In this document: in pieces, positions 7,431 through 10,110 of the stretch
How the letters are laid out: every line of letters starts with the position of its first letter
Numbering within the stretch: the stretch's first letter is position 1
Assembly: GCA_030609245.1 (NCBI GenBank)
Contig: JAUWCP010000069.1
Span: 1-10,110 of the forward strand
Source of the DNA: Hyphomicrobium sp.
Lineage (GTDB): Bacteria > Pseudomonadota > Alphaproteobacteria > Rhizobiales > Hyphomicrobiaceae
Direction: 5' to 3'
DNA length: 10,110 nt
The notes under the pieces: model-generated
Databases searched by the model: none
What the model was told of the DNA's origin: nothing
Seen by the model: the letters and a program-made list of their open reading frames with translations, nothing else
Translations under genes and position numbers: made by a program

Positions 7431-8651
7431 ATGCAGAAGATAAAGGTGACCGGCACCGTCGTCGAACTCGACGGCGACGAGATGACTCACATCATCTGGA
7501 AGCTGATCAAAGACAAGCTCATCCATCCTTACCTCGACCTGACGCTCGAATACTACGACCTTGGGATTGAGAGCCGAGATAAGACGGACGATCAGATCAC
7601 CATCGATGCGGCCCATGCCATCAAGAAACACGGCGTTGGCGTCAAGTGCGCAACCATCACGCCGGACGAGGCCCGCGTTGAAGAGTTCGGCCTCAAGAAG
7701 ATGTGGCGCAGCCCCAACGGCACGATCCGCAACATCTTAGGCGGCGTGATCTTCCGCGAACCCATTATTTGCCGCAACGTACCCCGGCTGGTGCCCGGTT
7801 GGACTGAGCCCATCATAATCGGCCGTCATGCCTACGGCGACCAGTACCGCGCCACCGACTTTCTGTTTCCGGAGGCTGGCAGTCTGACGATCAAATTCAC
7901 CGGCAAGAATGGCACGGTTATCGAGAAAGAGGTGTTTCAAGCGCCGAGCAGCGGCGTGGCCTTGGCCATGTACAATCTCGACGACTCCATCCGCGACTTT
8001 GCGCGCGCCTCCCTCAACTACGGTCTGACGCGCAACTATCCCGTCTACCTTTCCACCAAGAACACCATCCTCAAGGCTTACGACGGCCGCTTCAAAGATT
8101 TATTCCAGGAGGTATTCGATGCGGAGTTTGCCGCTGAGTTCAAGAAACGTAATCTCACCTACGAGCATCGCTTGATCGACGACATGGTGGCCGCGGCCTT
8201 AAAGTGGTCGGGCGGATATGTGTGGGTGTGCAAAAACTATGACGGCGACGTGCAGTCAGACATCGTCGCGCAAGGCTTCGGTTCACTGGGTCTTATGACC
8301 AGCGTTCTTATGTCGCCCGACGGCAAGACGGTCGAAGCGGAAGCCGCGCACGGCACCGTTACCCGGCACTATCGCGAGCATCAAAAAGACAAGGAAACGT
8401 CTACTAATTCCATTGCCTCGATCTTCGCCTGGACGCGCGGTCTGGCCCACCGTGCCAAACTCGACAACAACGAGGCACTCGCACGCTTCGCGGCAACGTT
8501 GGAAAAGGTTTGCACCGACACGGTCGAGGCCGGCTACATGACCAAGGACCTGGCGTTGCTGGTCGGTGACGAGCAGAAGTGGCTGTCGACCACCGGCTTC
8601 CTCGACAAGGTCGATACCAACCTCAAAGCCGCCATGGCAAAAACGGTTTGA
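7431..8651 (+). CDS. icd: NADP-dependent isocitrate dehydrogenase (type II, homodimeric)
   Basis: Oxidatively decarboxylates isocitrate to 2-oxoglutarate with NADP+, a cytosolic TCA-cycle step and NADPH source. The 406-residue protein is of the 'eukaryotic-like' subfamily common in alphaproteobacteria rather than the E. coli type. Comparing with remembered human IDH1 numbering, all expected active-site residues are present: T77, S94, N96, R100, R109, R132 and Y139 at identical positions, and K210, D250, D273 and D277 two positions earlier. The NADP-selecting Arg-His pair is R312-H313. Motifs include SPNGTIRNILGG (94-105), IIIGRHAYGDQYRATDF (128-144) and EAAHGTVTRHY (304-314). TGAGG at 7419-7423 lies 7 bases before ATG 7431, and MQKIKV is the family-typical start. 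The gene is divergent from the TrmJ-like gene and converges on the Kef-type gene. Confidence 0.97.
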   Translation: MQKIKVTGTVVELDGDEMTHIIWKLIKDKLIHPYLDLTLEYYDLGIESRDKTDDQITIDAAHAIKKHGVGVKCATITPDEARVEEFGLKKMWRSPNGTIRNILGGVIFREPIICRNVPRLVPGWTEPIIIGRHAYGDQYRATDFLFPEAGSLTIKFTGKNGTVIEKEVFQAPSSGVALAMYNLDDSIRDFARASLNYGLTRNYPVYLSTKNTILKAYDGRFKDLFQEVFDAEFAAEFKKRNLTYEHRLIDDMVAAALKWSGGYVWVCKNYDGDVQSDIVAQGFGSLGLMTSVLMSPDGKTVEAEAAHGTVTRHYREHQKDKETSTNSIASIFAWTRGLAHRAKLDNNEALARFAATLEKVCTDTVEAGYMTKDLALLVGDEQKWLSTTGFLDKVDTNLKAAMAKTV

Positions 8652-8665
8652 TGCTTCTTTGTGCC

Positions 8666-8717
8666 AGGCCGGCCTGTCCGATCAATGCGCTGAGCACCGG
8701 CCTATGTCGCCTTTTTT
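8666..8717 (+). terminator. possible icd terminator in the convergent gap
   Basis: AGGCCGG (8666-8672) and CCGGCCT (8697-8703) can form a 7-base GC-rich stem with a 24-base loop, starting 14 bases after the icd stop. TTTTTTGTTT (8712-8721) follows, but 8 bases separate the stem from the T-run and the loop is large, so it is not canonical. The T-run is also the coding end (Lys-Lys codons) of the converging gene. A 12-base palindrome CAGGCCGGCCTG (8665-8676) overlaps the left arm. Confidence 0.3.
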
Positions 8718-10110
8718 GTTTCACTAGCGCGCAAGCCCCGCGTCGGACGCCCGGCCGCGCCTTGTAGCGCCTCACGAAACTCATCACGCTTCTCATGGAT
8801 CGACGCAATGACGGGACCGGTTGGCACCCCAAGCCCAACGAGCGTTGCCTCGGTCACCTGCAAGCTAGCCTCAATCGTTTCAGGCACGGCATCGCTCACG
8901 CCCAGCTTATAGAGGTGGCGGGCGTGTTCGGCATCGCTGGCGCGGGCAACGATGAGGATCTTTTCGCGCAGCGCGCGCACTGTCGTAACGATCTCCTCGA
9001 CAACGGACGGCTTGTTGATCGTTACGACCACGCCCTTCGCCAAGATGATCCCACATCGTTTCAAGAACTGTGCGTTCGTGGCATCACCGAAATAAACCGG
9101 CAGCCCCTTCTGCCGGCACCTGGTAACAGCCGCCGGATCGCTTTCGATCAGAATGTGCTTGATGTCGTGCCGGGTGAGCATCTCGGAGAGAAGCCGCCCC
9201 ACGCGCCCGCAGCCAACGACGATGGCCTCCACACCCTTCTGCGGCGGCAATTCCGTCAGCGCGGGACGGGGTTCGTGCGGCTCGGCAAACCGTTCCCCAA
9301 TACGTTTACCGATGAAGTCAAGCACCGGGATCATCGCCATCGACAAAGCCGTGATGGCCAGAACGATGGCACCGGTGTCGGACGCGACAATGTCCTTAGC
9401 GACGGCAAGCCCGACCACAATGAATGCAAACTCACCGCCGGCGGCCAACAGCAGCGCAGTCTTGGCCGTCGCCGCCCACGGCACCCGAAACAACCGCAAC
9501 AATCCGACCAGCACGGCCGCTTTAATGGAGATGAGACCGATGACGCCAGCGGCGATGGGAAGCGGATTGCTGGCGATGAGAGCAATGTCGAGGCTCATGC
9601 CGACGGAGAAAAAGAACACACCGAGCAGGAGACCCTTGAAGGGATCTATCGTGGCCTGAATGGCATGGTGATACTCGGTCTCGGCGAGCAACAACCCGGC
9701 GACAAACGCGCCAAGCGCCATGAATAGTCCCGCAGACGCGGTGACGATTCCGCTGCCGACGGCAACCAGCAGCGCTGCCGCCACAAACAACTCTGTGCTG
9801 TCGGCCGACGCCACGAGCCGGAACAGCGGGCGCAGGATGGCCGAGCCGACAATCGCAATCGCGGCAATGACAAATAAGGCTTGCGCGATGGCCAAGAGCA
9901 AGCCGCCGACCAGCGTGCCCTCGCTATCGGGACCGAGGATGGCCACCAGGATTAACAGCGGCACGACCGCGAGGTCCTGCAATAGCAAGATAGAAAAGCT
10001 GGTGCGGCCCGTCACCGTGTGCAGACGCTGCTGGCGCGCCAACAATTCGATTACGATCGCCGTGGAAGAGAGCGCGAGGCTGAGGCCGATCAGCATGGAA
10101 GCGGCCGGAG
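8702..10110 (-). CDS. Kef-type cation:proton antiporter (CPA2 family) with TrkA-N domain, 5' end outside window
   Basis: Inner-membrane monovalent cation/proton antiporter of the KefB/KefC-like CPA2 family. About 468 residues are visible. The frame stays open to the right edge, and the first membrane segments expected before GLSLALSSTAIV are missing, so roughly the first hundred residues lie outside. Counting from the methionine at 10096, membrane segments run to about 265 and include SFSILLLQDLAVVPLL (33-48) and DPFKGLLLGVFFFSVGMSLD (151-170). A linker is followed by a cytosolic TrkA-N/RCK domain at about 288-405, with the dinucleotide-binding VGCGRVGR (294-301), an acidic end of strand two at ESD (318-320) and FGDATN (336-341). 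In KefB/KefC this domain gates K+ efflux through nucleotide and glutathione adducts. Whether this member is glutathione-gated cannot be told from sequence alone. The C terminus is short and basic, with no separate TrkA-C domain evident. Confidence 0.93.
   Translation of the reverse strand, partial: PAASMLIGLSLALSSTAIVIELLARQQRLHTVTGRTSFSILLLQDLAVVPLLILVAILGPDSEGTLVGGLLLAIAQALFVIAAIAIVGSAILRPLFRLVASADSTELFVAAALLVAVGSGIVTASAGLFMALGAFVAGLLLAETEYHHAIQATIDPFKGLLLGVFFFSVGMSLDIALIASNPLPIAAGVIGLISIKAAVLVGLLRLFRVPWAATAKTALLLAAGGEFAFIVVGLAVAKDIVASDTGAIVLAITALSMAMIPVLDFIGKRIGERFAEPHEPRPALTELPPQKGVEAIVVGCGRVGRLLSEMLTRHDIKHILIESDPAAVTRCRQKGLPVYFGDATNAQFLKRCGIILAKGVVVTINKPSVVEEIVTTVRALREKILIVARASDAEHARHLYKLGVSDAVPETIEASLQVTEATLVGLGVPTGPVIASIHEKRDEFREALQGAAGRPTRGLRASETKKAT

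Noticed and set aside
8795..9727. 310-residue forward open frame over the Kef-type gene
   Set aside because: Antisense to a strongly conserved antiporter, with low-complexity, His/Arg/Gln-rich translation and no recognisable domain.

Overview
The window looks like a chromosomal housekeeping segment of an alphaproteobacterium, most likely in the order Hyphomicrobiales. It is GC-rich. The purL-bolA-grxD order, the near-canonical alphaproteobacterial S4, the 'eukaryotic-type' NADP isocitrate dehydrogenase and the rpsD / TrmJ-like / icd neighbourhood all fit that group. This assignment is inference from remembered gene order and protein sequence. I saw no mobile element, CRISPR array, tRNA or rRNA gene.

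Layout. Positions 1-182 hold no recognisable gene, only a weak promoter candidate. A rightward block follows: purL (183-2399, purine synthesis), bolA (2478-2714), grxD (2790-3143, CGFS monothiol glutaredoxin) and a tandem-PqiA-domain membrane protein (3254-4306). BolA and CGFS glutaredoxin are a known partner pair in Fe-S/iron handling. The gaps of 78, 75 and 110 bases leave it open whether this is one transcript. The block converges on leftward rpsD (4456-5073), which has a clear intrinsic terminator in the 149-base convergent gap. A 250-base non-coding stretch upstream of rpsD holds a plausible promoter and a roughly 160-nt structured leader. Next comes a secreted protein of unknown function (5324-5935, leftward), then a 141-base gap where I see only its ribosome binding site, then a leftward TrmJ-like RNA methyltransferase with an unusual N-terminal extension (6077-7345). 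An 85-base divergent gap with an inverted repeat separates it from rightward icd (7431-8651). icd converges on a leftward Kef-type cation:proton antiporter (8702 to beyond the right edge).

Most of the window is ordinary core metabolism, translation and ion homeostasis. The parts worth a second look are the TrmJ-like fusion (a DUF433-like segment, a four-cysteine cluster and a SPOUT domain in one frame), the precisely in-register PqiA duplication with no cysteine ribbon, the rpsD leader whose imperfect stems pair properly only in the rpsD-sense RNA, and the unassigned periplasmic protein. I do not see a clearly new defence or mobile system. Four start sites are best set by Shine-Dalgarno spacing rather than by the longest open frame: grxD, rpsD, the secreted protein and the TrmJ-like gene.
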